A DNA stretch of 64,000 nt from Chondrus crispus (GCF_000350225.1 NW_005179112.1:92251-156250), one strand, 5' to 3'. Shown: positions 24,324-34,539, counted from the first letter of the stretch. Program-made: numbers and translations. Notes: generated from the letters alone by a model not told the origin.

Positions 24324-26033
24324 ATGCCCGTCACCTTACCCCCACCCCCCACTTTTCAAGAACTCCTCTCCCTTTGCTCCCATATCCCCCGCCAGCCTCC
24401 TCCCTCACCCTCAACAGCCCATCTCCTCGCCCCATTTGTCGACATCTGCAATGAGCCCTGGATCCATGACTTCCTGTTCACCCCCGATGCAATCGAACTC
24501 TCACACTTTGCGTCGCCCATTCTTTCCTCCACTGCCTACCTATGCTCCATTTCACAAACCGCTGTTACCCGCGCGGCCCTCCTCCCCGACCCGTTTCTCA
24601 CCAGCCTTCATGACTCTCGCATGTTCGGTCACTACCTCTTCGTCCCAGCATTTCACGCTCACGGAGCCACCGTAGGCTTTGGCATCATGGACAGCGCCTT
24701 TCAAAACCATGACTTCCGTAAACTTTGCCCGTCAGCCACCATAAGGGATCGATTCATGACCTTTCGCTTCGTCAGGGACACAAAGCGAAAACTTTTGTTA
24801 GAAGTCTTTGATCTGCCGGAACATGGTATCGTCGTTACTTTCATCTTCCAGTATCTCACTTCCATGACATCCAGAAGCTTTACCGCAGTCTTCCTCCGAG
24901 AACCTTTCTTCCGCGCAGCTAATGATCGAACCAAGCCGTTTTCCGCGGAAGCCGTTATTCCAGCTCTGCTCGTCTTGAAAAACGACACCCAATATCGCTT
25001 ATGTCCGTTTTGCGGTCAGAAAAAATTACCACCGTGCAAGTGCATCCGCCCGAGGTTTTCTCCTGCTCATCCGTTCGACACAGGCTCTTTCTCCTATCAC
25101 ATGACGCTACAGCAAGGCGTGTACACCGGCTTTTCCAAAAAGGCCATGTTCTGGCAGGCAAGTCAGTCTCATGACATTACTTTGGGCAATCGCTATGTGC
25201 TGGAGCCGTTTCTCGACACTTCTATTGTGTTTCGCTTGAGCTCCGATGCGATCAAGGTGATTCTGATGCGCCTGAGCAACAACCCTCGAATGTCCCTGGT
25301 TTCAAATTCACTCTCTGCCGCGCGTGATGTCCAAGTGGTAAGCACTATGCCACAGCTTCTAGATACAAATTTAGGAAATGACGCTCTTGAAAACCTGGAA
25401 TGCTTAGATCCCGACGCCTCAGCGTCACAAAACAGACACGGCAGTCTCGTTCAATCTCATGAGCATGATAGCCTTTCTCCGATTTGCGCAGATGAAATAT
25501 GCTTGACAAAAGCGTCAGGAAGTGACCCGGATCCTTTCACATCTCTTTTTTGCGACAGAGTTAGTCCATCTCAAGAATGCTATCGCCTTTCCCCGACTTT
25601 GATGAAAAAGCGATGTACGACCCAGGAATCCCGCAGTGATCGACATCTCCAGCGTATGAATGGATTTGAGAGCACTTCTATCGTCAGCTGCATTTCGACT
25701 GAGCGAGGCGGCAAAAGTAATCTGCTGGCTCCACGGCCGAAAGTCGTTTTTGTTTCGCGCAAGGAAAGCAGTCTGGCTCCAACTGGTCGGAAGAATGGTG
25801 TGAAGACAACCACAGTCCCAGACCTAGCGGAAAGGAGAAAGAGAGCGATAGAACGCAGGGAGCGCAACCGAGCCGCTGCGCGCCGTTCCAACCAAAGAAT
25901 AAGAGAACATCGAGAGGGGCTTCTAGCTGAGATACAGGCACTGAAAGAAAAGGCCGAAGAACTTCGAGTTAGGGAAGTCTCTCTTCGGCAGGAAAACCTC
26001 CAACTCCGGCGAGTGCAAGCAGCCTCGCATTAA
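24324..26033 (+). CDS. bZIP protein A with conserved novel N-terminal domain
   Basis: I start at ATG 24324 (569 aa) because the paralogue aligns from there and the more upstream codons run into the pogo element. The N-terminal about 380 residues form a conserved domain (LCSHIP, HDFLF, HYLFVPAF) shared with the gene at 31949-33687. It contains a zinc-type site CPFCGQKKLPPCKC near residues 227-240, then a low-complexity linker. The C-terminus is a bZIP: basic region NRAAARRSN, then exactly nine residues to the first leucine of five regular heptads. Notably, the invariant Arg of the N-x7-R signature is Asn. It is likely a nuclear transcription regulator. The first third of the linker region is rich in Ser and Asp. 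No intron is needed. Confidence 0.85.
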   Translation: MPVTLPPPPTFQELLSLCSHIPRQPPPSPSTAHLLAPFVDICNEPWIHDFLFTPDAIELSHFASPILSSTAYLCSISQTAVTRAALLPDPFLTSLHDSRMFGHYLFVPAFHAHGATVGFGIMDSAFQNHDFRKLCPSATIRDRFMTFRFVRDTKRKLLLEVFDLPEHGIVVTFIFQYLTSMTSRSFTAVFLREPFFRAANDRTKPFSAEAVIPALLVLKNDTQYRLCPFCGQKKLPPCKCIRPRFSPAHPFDTGSFSYHMTLQQGVYTGFSKKAMFWQASQSHDITLGNRYVLEPFLDTSIVFRLSSDAIKVILMRLSNNPRMSLVSNSLSAARDVQVVSTMPQLLDTNLGNDALENLECLDPDASASQNRHGSLVQSHEHDSLSPICADEICLTKASGSDPDPFTSLFCDRVSPSQECYRLSPTLMKKRCTTQESRSDRHLQRMNGFESTSIVSCISTERGGKSNLLAPRPKVVFVSRKESSLAPTGRKNGVKTTTVPDLAERRKRAIERRERNRAAARRSNQRIREHREGLLAEIQALKEKAEELRVREVSLRQENLQLRRVQAASH

Positions 26034-26404
26034 GCTGCACACCGCCATGCCAGAGAGGTACAGCGGCAAGGTTAGTACAGCCGCTCACTTTCAGAGAAGC
26101 CATGCTGTGTTCGTGTAACGGCGTGTGACCGAAAGATCCTAAATGGAACAACGAGAATGCGGGAGGTGTTGGCCTCTTGCTTGTTCGCTCCTCTTATATT
26201 ACATATTCAGAAGGCGTTAGAAATGGTCACATGTATTCCGAAGACACGATGAGCTTCTATGTCGTTATTACTATTTAAATAATTAAGAGACTTCATGGAC
26301 GAGAGCACCACAGCGGCGAGTACTGCTCACACTCTACAGACACTGACATTTGGGTGAGCGTCTCATGCCTATCTGCACACTGTCCGAGTCGAGCCACGTA
26401 AACT
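26034..26404. other. Intergenic between bZIP A and the inverted duplication
   Basis: AT-richer spacer with no gene. It should hold the 3' region of bZIP A and the outer flank of the duplicated segment. Confidence 0.5.
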
Positions 26405-26667
26405 CGAATTGACTCTTTGTCAGTGGTCAAACCACACAACCTCAACTCTAACTTCGAATGCACGTCCCCCTCTCCTCGAACAAACCGACAGTACGCAGTA
26501 TGAAGCCACCTTCAACACCAACGTCTCACCAAAGTCTCACCAAAGTCTAAAACTGGCCATCCCCGTCCCTTCCCTCCGTCTTCTTCCTCCCCAGACCCTC
26601 ACTCCTCACACAACTTTCAACATTCTCTTCCATTCTCTTTCTTCGTGCAAATACCTCTATCATCGAT

Positions 26668-27120
26668 ATGTCTTTCACTGATACCTTCTCCATCACCCCT
26701 GTCCCACGCGACGGCGCGTCCAACGTCCCTCGCCGCATCAGGAAATCCTTCCCTTACTCTGCGATACTCCCTCCTTCCCCCATCCTGCGAGACGGCGAGT
26801 CTCAGGTAAGTCGCCGCGTCAAGTCCTCGCTCCCGGCCCCCTCGCATTTGCTTGCTCACCCACTAACCTCGCTGTCCGCGCCCTACCGTCCGCCCCGCAT
26901 GCCTGTGACAGAATCCGTCCCTGTGTCCGGTGACTTCACACTTGCGGGGGTAGAGGGCGTGGACAGCAATGGCGTTTACCTCTCTCACCAGAAGCGCCGG
27001 AGGGACGCTTACTCTCTGGTCGTGTCCGACATGTCGTGCAGCGTGGAGAAGAGGAAATTCAAGAATCCGCTCCGGGCCGTTCGGGGAACCTTCAACCGTG
27101 TGCGATTTGTGTTGTGGTGA
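26668..27120 (+). CDS. Hypothetical 150-aa protein, left copy (probably promoter-damaged)
   Basis: ATG to TGA, 150 residues, three amino acids different from the inverted copy at 30379-30831. The N-terminal half is rich in Pro, Ser and Arg and repeats a pattern of the form PR(R)xxK/RSS (VPRRIRKSF, VSRRVKSSL). The C-terminal half is more ordered (GDFTLAGVEGVDSNGVYL) and basic at the end. I recognise no family. A CAGGTAAGT donor-like site is at 26803-26811. The nearest acceptor (26910-26911) would shift frame into an early stop, so I keep it unspliced. Upstream, the TATAAAA of the other copy reads TAAAA here, so expression may be reduced. Confidence 0.6.
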   Translation: MSFTDTFSITPVPRDGASNVPRRIRKSFPYSAILPPSPILRDGESQVSRRVKSSLPAPSHLLAHPLTSLSAPYRPPRMPVTESVPVSGDFTLAGVEGVDSNGVYLSHQKRRRDAYSLVVSDMSCSVEKRKFKNPLRAVRGTFNRVRFVLW

Positions 27121-27216
27121 GGCCAGCAGGGGAGCTGCCTCTGACGCGGATGGTTTGAGGGGTGCGCAAAGAGCGACAAAGAAAACGGCAAGCGTGGTTG
27201 CTGTTTTTTTGGAGGT

Positions 27217-27266
27217 GGAGGTACGGCCGTGTTGTTCCCGTTTGGGAACGATGCGGTCGTGCCTCC
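27217..27266 (+). terminator. 3' hairpin after the 150-aa gene, present in both copies
   Basis: About 100 bases after the stop codon, GGAGGTACGGCC pairs with GGTCGTGCCTCC (one G-T pair plus one mismatch), enclosing GTTCCC / GGGAAC. The mirror copy lies near 30234-30283. It may stabilise or process the mRNA 3' end. As both copies are recent, its retention says little about selection. Confidence 0.4.
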
Positions 27267-27316
27267 ATCTTTTTTTTTGGCCAGTTCGCGAGACGGTGAC
27301 AAGTGACCCCGTCGTT

Positions 27317-28999
27317 TGTCGCGATGTCGTAAGCTTGACTGCTGTAGGTTCCGCGAGAAATTGTTTAGTTGCGCTGATTCTGTTGTCAGTATTATCGGTA
27401 CGTGTCAACTTTTTGAACAACGCAGTACACGCAAAGGTAAATAAATGCTCGCAAACTTTACTTCCGATCCATGAGTCACGAAGGATGTGTATACCGTAAT
27501 GTAGACAGATATCAAAAAATACGTTGTAAAAGGTTGACAAGCTGTCGGCTACGGTTTTATGGTGACCTTCGAGGGAGAGCTTGGCTTTTTTCTCAAGAGT
27601 AGCACGTCTTTGCCCGCTCGTATCTTCGCGTTTATCAGCTTCTAAGAAGAAAGGAGTGTGTGCACAGGCATCAAGAGTTAGACTTGGGCTACTCAGGCAA
27701 GTTTGGTTCTGAGGACATCGGTCATTCCTGTGAGGGGCGCTGAGCAGCCTGCTTGCTCCCATTTTGTCGCCCATTGCTCACATTCCAAGCTATCGTAACC
27801 ACATGGTTACCTGAAGAAGCGATAGTGTGTGCCGTGTAGTTAATGAACCATTCGTTATCCATACTTCAAAGAAAAATCGTAATGATGCCCCAATTTTCAT
27901 AGTCTAGAGCCATGTTGCCGAACGGGGTGGCCCTTGAAACTACGAGGTTCGATACTGCAGATACCCCCACAAGCTTATGTTTTCATTGGGCTGGGGCGGT
28001 TGAGCATAAAGTGATGAAAGTGGACGAGGTGCTGTGTTTGAAGCACATGACTGTCAGATCAGGACACGCGTGGGCAGGTGTTCCGGAACAAGTGTAGAGC
28101 AAGGGGGGAAGCTGTCGTACAGGGAGGTTGGCTCCAGCTTGGAACGGAGATGGTATTGCGTGTGAGGCAGATAGACATGGAAGTGAGGGGAGGGAAGGAA
28201 ATATGTGGTGGAATGGGGGTTCGTGGAATACCCTGATACGAGTCACTTTTGGGGAGAGCCGTGCTTGGGCATTGGATGATGTCACATGGAGGCGGAAGCA
28301 GAACATGCAGACGCATAAATTAGGGAATGGGATGGCGCGCGGCCAAATGTCAGCGTTTCAGCGTAGGCAATGGGAGCAAGTCGTCGAGATAAAGTTTGGT
28401 AAAGTACGGTCGTTTCGGGAGCGTGTTTTATTGAGGACCCTGGAATGTGTTTGCCGTTTTTTAATCCAGACGTATGGTCTCTTGGGGTATTCAAATCTGG
28501 ATACTTCTCACTCTAGTCGCTGTCAAAATCGGAAGCGGCGGGAGTAAATATAGCGAGATGTGGAGATTTCCCAACGCAATGTAGTGTTTCTGGGCTGTGC
28601 CTTCGCATCTCAGCGGACGTCTACGGCGTTCCAGGCCAAGCATTAGGAAACAGGAGTCTGGAATCTCCATCGTTGAGGTTTCTAGAAAAATCTTCTGGCC
28701 AATGAAACAACGCCATCATCCGCCACTTAACGCGGCCACAACCAATCACTGTGAGCCCATTTTGCAAAACGCTCCTTTTCTACGGATAAATGCGCGTAGG
28801 AGCATCGCTTTAGCTAGAGGTAGAAGAGCACAAATGGAGTCATCCAAAAAACTAATCCTTCGGAGAAGCGCTGTAGATACTCCACATCTCGCTCCTGGAA
28901 GGAAAATGAGGAATTCAACAAACGCTCTTCATGGAAGTGTGTCTACACGTCAGGACCTCTGAAGCCATAAATCCTTTGCCCTCCACACCATCCACACTC
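27317..28999. other. Spacer inside the inverted duplication
   Basis: No supported gene. A CCAAT sequence near 28697 and GAA/TTC clusters near 28680 may belong to the regulatory region of the heat-shock gene downstream. Confidence 0.45.
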
Positions 29000-29017
29000 T
29001 TCTAGAATATTCACGAA
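29000..29017 (+). promoter_or_regulatory. Heat-shock element, four perfect nTTCn/nGAAn units
   Basis: TTCtaGAAtaTTCacGAA is an uninterrupted run of four alternating TTC and GAA triplets at 5-bp spacing, the binding site of trimeric heat-shock factor. It ends 66 bases before the TATA box and about 175 bases before the small heat-shock protein start codon. Confidence 0.92.
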
Positions 29018-29083
29018 ACGAACCATCTACCGAAAAGACAAAACCTACAGCAACTCGACCCCGTTCTGCCTCTCGCAAAAGTC

Positions 29084-29089
29084 TATAAA
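29084..29089 (+). promoter_or_regulatory. TATA box of the small heat-shock protein gene
   Basis: TATAAA within GTCTATAAAG, 108 bases upstream of the ATG. The same GTCTATAAA context precedes the right copy of the 150-aa gene, pointing to a shared core-promoter style in this genome. Confidence 0.8.
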
Positions 29090-29191
29090 GCCCTGCGTCC
29101 GAACTTGACTCCTCGCATCATCCCACAAAACAATCCTCACCCTCCACCACAACCTACGACCATCTCAAACGCCTTCACCCCCACCCACAAG

Positions 29192-29680
29192 ATGATGTAC
29201 CAAATCGCCCCTTTCTCCACGCATCTGACCTTCCACGACCGTCGCCTACCGCACCCCTTCGCATCCTCTCTGGGCGGACTGTCCGCCTGCATGCCTGCCT
29301 CCGCGGCGCGGACATCCGAGGTGGAGCCGTCCTTCTCGCAGCACAGCGCGGAGGGCGCCCTCCTCGTCGAAATCGAGCTGCCGGGTGTGGCGCGTAGCGA
29401 CCTGCAGGTCACCATGCAGGGCCGCCGCCTCGTCGTCGTCGGAAAGCGCTTCAAGGAGCGGCGCCAGGACGCCGCTTCGGAGGAGACCGCAGAGGCCCAG
29501 GAAAAGGCCGATGAGAAGAGCACGGAGAAACAAGCAGCGAAGACGTTCAAGGCCGTCTTCCACGTCCCGCAAATCGTCGACGTTGAGCGGATTGAAACCG
29601 TGGCGCACAAGGACGGCGTGCTCACACTACGACTGCCGCACGCGAAGGCGTCGCAGCCGCGGAAGATAGAAATTGAGTAG
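29192..29680 (+). CDS. Small heat-shock protein (Hsp20/alpha-crystallin family)
   Basis: ATG at 29192 gives 162 aa; earlier in-frame codons have no ATG. The N-terminal arm (about 50 residues) is followed by an alpha-crystallin domain. It opens with LLVEIELPGVARSDLQVTM and GRRLVVVGKRF, then a charged loop of about 30 residues rich in Glu/Lys/Ala. It resumes with FKAVFHVP and closes with the GVLTLRLP motif. The tail ends RKIEIE, containing the IxI motif used for oligomer contacts. The family holds unfolding proteins in a refoldable state as large oligomers. No transit peptide is obvious, so a cytosolic location is likely. A perfect heat-shock element and TATA box upstream predict heat induction. 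Confidence 0.95.
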   Translation: MMYQIAPFSTHLTFHDRRLPHPFASSLGGLSACMPASAARTSEVEPSFSQHSAEGALLVEIELPGVARSDLQVTMQGRRLVVVGKRFKERRQDAASEETAEAQEKADEKSTEKQAAKTFKAVFHVPQIVDVERIETVAHKDGVLTLRLPHAKASQPRKIEIE

Positions 29681-30183
29681 ATGCTCGCTACTATATATGG
29701 TGAGCATGCAGAGATTCCAGTCTACGCGTCCTTGTATCATATACGTTTCGCTGGGAGCTCTTAACAACAAGTGCGACCAATCTACATCGCAGAGGGCTCT
29801 GTTATGGTGTCTACTTCACTTTTCGTCATCTTGTATTAAAACTTTGTCCTGCGACATCCGTTCTTCTTGCAGCCTTTTGCTTGTGAGACAAGACGGAAGT
29901 AATTTGCAACTAGAACGTGGTGCTTCAAAGCACAGCAGTAGGCGGAACGCCAAGTTTTACAGTTACGTCTAGATGCGAGGTGGTAGCGCAGCAGGAGCCA
30001 CTCTCCTACAAATTGCAGGAGGAATCACACAGCTGGTTGAATGAATTCCTATCATCTGCGATCTAATTCATTGAACTTCCGAAAATGCAGCACAACTCTG
30101 CCGCAAGGCTCCTCCAAAGCACAATTATATCCACAAACGGATGCCTATCCTCTCTAGTCTCCACTAAATATTTTAGTTGACTG
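29681..30183. other. Spacer between the heat-shock gene and the right duplication arm
   Basis: The 3' region of the heat-shock gene and unassigned sequence. No other gene seen. Confidence 0.5.
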
Positions 30184-30378
30184 ACGACGTGGTCACTTGT
30201 CACCGTCTCGCGAACTGGCCAAAAAAAAAGATGGAGGCACGACCGCATCGTTCCCAAACGGGAACAACACGGCCGTACCTCCACCTCCAAAAAAACAGCA
30301 ACCACGCTTGCCGTTTTCTTTGTCGCTCTTTGCGCACCCCTCAAACCATCCGCGTCAGAGGCAGCTCCCCTGCTGGCC

Positions 30379-30831
30379 TCACCACAACACAAATCGCACA
30401 CGGTTGAAGGTTCCCCGAACGGCCCGGAGCGGATTCTTGAATTTCCTCTTCTGCACGCTGCATGACATGTCGGACACGACCAGAGAGTAAGCGTCCCTCC
30501 GGCGCTTCTGGTGAGAGAGGTAAACGCCATTGCTGTCCACGCCCTCTACCCCCGCAAGTGTGAAGTCACCGGACACAGGGACGGATTCTGTCACAGGCAT
30601 GCGGGGCGGACGGTAGGGCGCGGACAGCGAGGTTAGTGGGTGAGCAAGCAAATGCGAGGGGGCCGGGAGCGAGGACTTGACGCGGCGACTTACCTGAGAC
30701 TCGCCGTCTCGCAGGATGGGGGAAGGAGGGAACATCGCAGAGTAAGAGAAGGATTTCCTGATGCGGCGAGGGACGTTGGACGCGCCGTCGCGTGGGACAG
30801 GGGTGATGGAGAAGGTATCAGTGAAAGACAT
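30379..30831 (-). CDS. Hypothetical 150-aa protein, right copy (promoter intact)
   Basis: Same product as 26668-27120 with FSYSAMF in place of FPYSAIL and SVQKR in place of SVEKR. The coding frame is complete from ATG to TGA. The TATA box at 30947-30953 lies 116 bases upstream of the ATG, with a doubled CACCAAAGTCT directly before it. A 3' hairpin follows the stop. I recognise no domain. The Pro/Arg-rich first half may be disordered and the second half may form a small beta-rich unit; that is inference from composition only. Confidence 0.65.
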   Translation of the reverse strand: MSFTDTFSITPVPRDGASNVPRRIRKSFSYSAMFPPSPILRDGESQVSRRVKSSLPAPSHLLAHPLTSLSAPYRPPRMPVTESVPVSGDFTLAGVEGVDSNGVYLSHQKRRRDAYSLVVSDMSCSVQKRKFKNPLRAVRGTFNRVRFVLW

Positions 30832-30946
30832 ATCGATGACAGAGGTATTTGCACGAAGATAGAGAATGGAAGAGAATGTTGAAAGTTGTGTGAGGAGTGA
30901 GGGTCTGGGGAGGAAGAAGACAGAGGAAGGGGACGGGGATGGCCAG

Positions 30947-30953
30947 TTTTATA
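30947..30953 (-). promoter_or_regulatory. TATA box of the right 150-aa gene copy
   Basis: TATAAAA on the minus strand, in GTCTATAAAACTGGCC. The left copy at 26545-26557 reads GTCTAAAACTGGCC, two bases shorter. Confidence 0.8.
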
Positions 30954-31099
30954 GACTTTGGTGAGACTTTGGTGAGACGTTGGTGTTGAAGGTGGCTTCA
31001 TACTGTGTACTGTCGGTTTGTTCGAGGAGAGGGGGACGTGCATTCGAAGTTAGAGTTGAGGTTGCGTGAGTTGAAGACTGACAAAGAATCAATTCGAAG

Positions 31100-31948
31100 T
31101 ATTTTTGACCTGACGCGAGCATTTTTCTACCTTAAATACGCTGGCAGGTGCTCGGCACTCCCAATCGAAGAAGGGACAAAGCTCACACTTTTGCGTGCGG
31201 CGGGTTTGAGAGGCTTGCATAGTTGACTGTAACTTTCGCAGTGATCGCAGCACCGCATTGAGAGATCGAGTCGTACAGGAGGTGAGATACAATATGCCCT
31301 GCTTCAGCAAGTCATTGGCTGTGGGAGTGGGGCGGAGGGAAGAATCAAAATGATCTTTTGCTAGGACAATGGATGCCCGTCGACAAATCCGGCGGCAAGT
31401 CGGCGGCACGAGCGTATCGCATGGCTCGACGGCACCGTCGCCATTACGTGTGATGCAGTGCAGCTGAAGCTTGCACTTTGCTGCGGAGTCAAAATTGATA
31501 TGTTGCCGAACGAACGCTCTCGGAAACTGTGACAGAATGTTGGAGAAATCAAGATCGAGAAGGGATAGGTGCCACACGTCGATTTGGATACTGGCGGCCA
31601 GGCATCCACGTCATAAGCAAAGCGGAAAGCTCGAGTGAGACTACGGAAGGCTGCGCTCGCACTCCATGCGCAAGGGCGAAATGGATTGATGAGCGTCGGG
31701 ATGCGACTGTGCGGTTGACGTTGTGTGGGGGAGACGTCGACCGCTTGAGGCAAGGCCCGCCCCCATGACGAGTTGTAAAGGGAATGCTTTTAGGGCATTG
31801 GAGATCCCAACTGGCAAGACAAAGAGAAGAAGCTTCAAAGTTGACAGTAATAAATTTACTCCGCCTATACGCGTACATACAGTACAGCCGGTTTCACTAC
31901 TGTACAATATTGTACATGCTGAGAGTTAGGTTGGCCTCGGTCTGCTTT
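31100..31948. other. Intergenic downstream of bZIP B
   Basis: No supported gene. TACTGTA/GTACAG motifs cluster at about 31870-31920. Confidence 0.45.
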
Positions 31949-33687
31949 TCATACCGCCTCTGGATCTCTCAGGCTCTTTCTAAGCTCCATGTTCTCAGCC
32001 CTCAATCTCACCTCCTCCTTCCTGAGCTCCTCGCACCGATCCTTCATATTCTTCAAGTCCGCCGCCACCTTATCTCTGATTGCCCTCTTCCTCTGGTTGC
32101 TCCTGTTTGCCGACGCCCGGTTACGCACCCGCCGCCGCGCAGCCTGCAAGTCTTGGAGGATCGACACCTGCGTCCGCGTCGTCCCGGGAGAGAACGATTG
32201 CACCGCAGCCACTGGGGCAGGCACCTGTTGCGAGGGTAGGGGCACGACAAGGCTTTCGGCTTCGAAAGCAGAGCTGACTGTTTGAGCGTCCGGCCCGGCG
32301 GCGGGGAGCATGTCCGAGGAAGATTGAAGCTGGAACCAGTCCGGCGCCGTGCTCGAGTTCTCTGTCGTCATAGACGGCGACATGGTCATCCCTCTCAACG
32401 GTGCGCCCCCATTTGTCATCTGCGAGGTGACCTGCGAATTCACTGGCGAAGCCACATCGTACGCTACCGGCTCCGAAAGCAGCAAATGCGAATACTGCTC
32501 GCCGCCTGGCTCTGTCAAATTTGCTTCTGTCACGGCTACATCACCCCCTCCGTCGTCTTCGTCTTCGTCGTCGTCGTCGTCCTCGATGTGCAGCGTGCTC
32601 AGCTGATCAAGCAGAGGCTCCAGTTGTTCGATCGGGCTCCGTTCCTTTAGCAACTCTCGATCCCCGTCCTCACCGTACATAACGACGGCATCGTCATACT
32701 GGCTTTGCCGTCGTGAGCCGCCCGTGAGGCGCAGCGACGGGTTGGGCCATTCGTGTTGGCCACGTGCAAACTTGGTGAGCGACCAATTGCGCAGCCTCTC
32801 AGCGACGTCTGGATCGTAGTTGGCTCTCAGAGAAAGCTGGGCGCCTAGTTTGGACCGGCTCATCCTTTTCCCCCTGTCATACAGCACTTTACTCGTAACG
32901 CCAAAGTAATCACCAAAGTCCTGGATGATGGAAAACTTGAACAAGTCGGGATCAAACAAATGTTTTGCGCGTCGGGTGGCGGCGAGGCGTGCGTAGCACG
33001 TGCAGGCCGAGGCGGGGCCGCCGCCGCACGTTGGGCAGGAACGCATGCGCGAGGTGTGGACGGAGCCGATGAGCTCCTTCATGAGGGTGGAGATGGAGAG
33101 CTCGGCGCGACGATTGCGGATGAGGTCCCGCAGCTCTCTGCGGCGGAAGGTGGCCAGGAAGATGTAGCCCTCGATGGCGGAGTCGGACTCTGCGGTTTGT
33201 ATGATGACGTGCTCGGTTTCTGGGACGTCCATGACGACGAGGATCTGGCGCTTGACGGAGTCGTACATGAAGCGCAGGTCATGGCAGATGGTGACGGCTT
33301 GCTCCGGGTCGGGCTCTGCGGCGTTCTCCATGGTTTCCGTGACCTCGAGGACGCCGACGCCCAGGGTGAGCTGGTTGAGGGTCATGCGGTGGGAGAAGAG
33401 GTAGTTGCCCGCGGTTTTCTGGCGGCGGTTGTCGAAGCCCCACGCGTGCGGGTTGGAGAGCGGGAGGGTCGGGGCGGAGGCGACGCGCGTGCAAAGGAGC
33501 TCGCTGACAAAGCAGGCGCGGGCAAAATCGGGGGAGGTGAGCGGCTGGATGTGGAGCGGCTCATCGGCGAAGAGGAAATCGCAGATTAGCGGGTCGCAGA
33601 AGCGATCGACCATGAGTTCGAGAAGGGGGGTCAGCTGCGAGGGCGAGGGGGATTTCTGCCGCGGAGGGGGGCTGGGAGAGGTGAAGA
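31949..33687 (-). CDS. bZIP protein B, paralogue of A; 5' end lost in assembly gap
   Basis: The frame is open from the gap edge to the stop at 31949. An internal ATG at 33613 is not the start, because the paralogy with bZIP A (SPSPS..LTPLLELM, CDFLF) continues upstream of it into the gap. Shared features are the N-terminal domain, the zinc-type site CPTCGGGPASACTC, a Ser/acid-rich middle with a run of Asp/Glu, and the C-terminal bZIP. The basic region NRASANRSN again has Asn instead of the invariant Arg, nine residues before a heptad series (Val, Met, Leu, Leu, Leu). The weaker first two heptad positions may favour a heterodimer, perhaps with bZIP A. The two genes converge on the heat-shock/150-aa island. 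Confidence 0.85.
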
Positions 33688-34477
33688 NNNNNNNNNNNNN
33701 NNNNNNNNNNNNNNNNNNNNNNNNNNNNNNNNNNNNNNNNNNNNNNNNNNNNNNNNNNNNNNNNNNNNNNNNNNNNNNNNNNNNNNNNNNNNNNNNNNNN
33801 NNNNNNNNNNNNNNNNNNNNNNNNNNNNNNNNNNNNNNNNNNNNNNNNNNNNNNNNNNNNNNNNNNNNNNNNNNNNNNNNNNNNNNNNNNNNNNNNNNNN
33901 NNNNNNNNNNNNNNNNNNNNNNNNNNNNNNNNNNNNNNNNNNNNNNNNNNNNNNNNNNNNNNNNNNNNNNNNNNNNNNNNNNNNNNNNNNNNNNNNNNNN
34001 NNNNNNNNNNNNNNNNNNNNNNNNNNNNNNNNNNNNNNNNNNNNNNNNNNNNNNNNNNNNNNNNNNNNNNNNNNNNNNNNNNNNNNNNNNNNNNNNNNNN
34101 NNNNNNNNNNNNNNNNNNNNNNNNNNNNNNNNNNNNNNNNNNNNNNNNNNNNNNNNNNNNNNNNNNNNNNNNNNNNNNNNNNNNNNNNNNNNNNNNNNNN
34201 NNNNNNNNNNNNNNNNNNNNNNNNNNNNNNNNNNNNNNNNNNNNNNNNNNNNNNNNNNNNNNNNNNNNNNNNNNNNNNNNNNNNNNNNNNNNNNNNNNNN
34301 NNNNNNNNNNNNNNNNNNNNNNNNNNNNNNNNNNNNNNNNNNNNNNNNNNNNNNNNNNNNNNNNNNNNNNNNNNNNNNNNNNNNNNNNNNNNNNNNNNNN
34401 NNNNNNNNNNNNNNNNNNNNNNNNNNNNNNNNNNNNNNNNNNNNNNNNNNNNNNNNNNNNNNNNNNNNNNNNNNNNN
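33688..34477. other. Assembly gap of unknown bases
   Basis: A run of about 790 N. It hides the start and promoter of bZIP B. The right border is low-complexity, with A runs and a run of over 25 C at about 34543-34570, which suggests difficult sequence. Confidence 0.95.
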
Positions 34478-34539
34478 ATTTTTTCTTAAAAATCGCCCAA
34501 AAAAGGACGTTTTGGTTTAAAAAACTTTTTTAAAAAAAA

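Larger units (their letters stand above)
26405..27316. repeat. Left arm of a 0.9-kb inverted duplication
   Basis: This arm matches the reverse complement of 30184-31099 almost base for base, from a TCGAATTGA start to GGTGACAAGTGACC near the end. Differences are few: a handful of substitutions, and a TA missing from the TATA box in this arm. It carries promoter, coding region and 3' hairpin of a 150-codon gene. Confidence 0.9.
30184..31099. repeat. Right arm of the 0.9-kb inverted duplication
   Basis: Reverse-complement copy of 26405-27316. The two arms enclose about 2.9 kb containing only the small heat-shock gene. This arm keeps an intact TATA box and therefore probably carries the working copy. 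Confidence 0.9.

Noticed and set aside
26806-26911. A 106-nt intron in the 150-aa gene (GTAAGT to GACAG)
   Set aside because: Splicing it leads to a stop 13 codons later and removes the best-looking part of the protein, so the unspliced frame is preferred, although the donor is strong.
33405-34520. A 371-codon plus-strand open frame across the gap
   Set aside because: Most of it is unknown bases. Its real part lies antisense to bZIP B.
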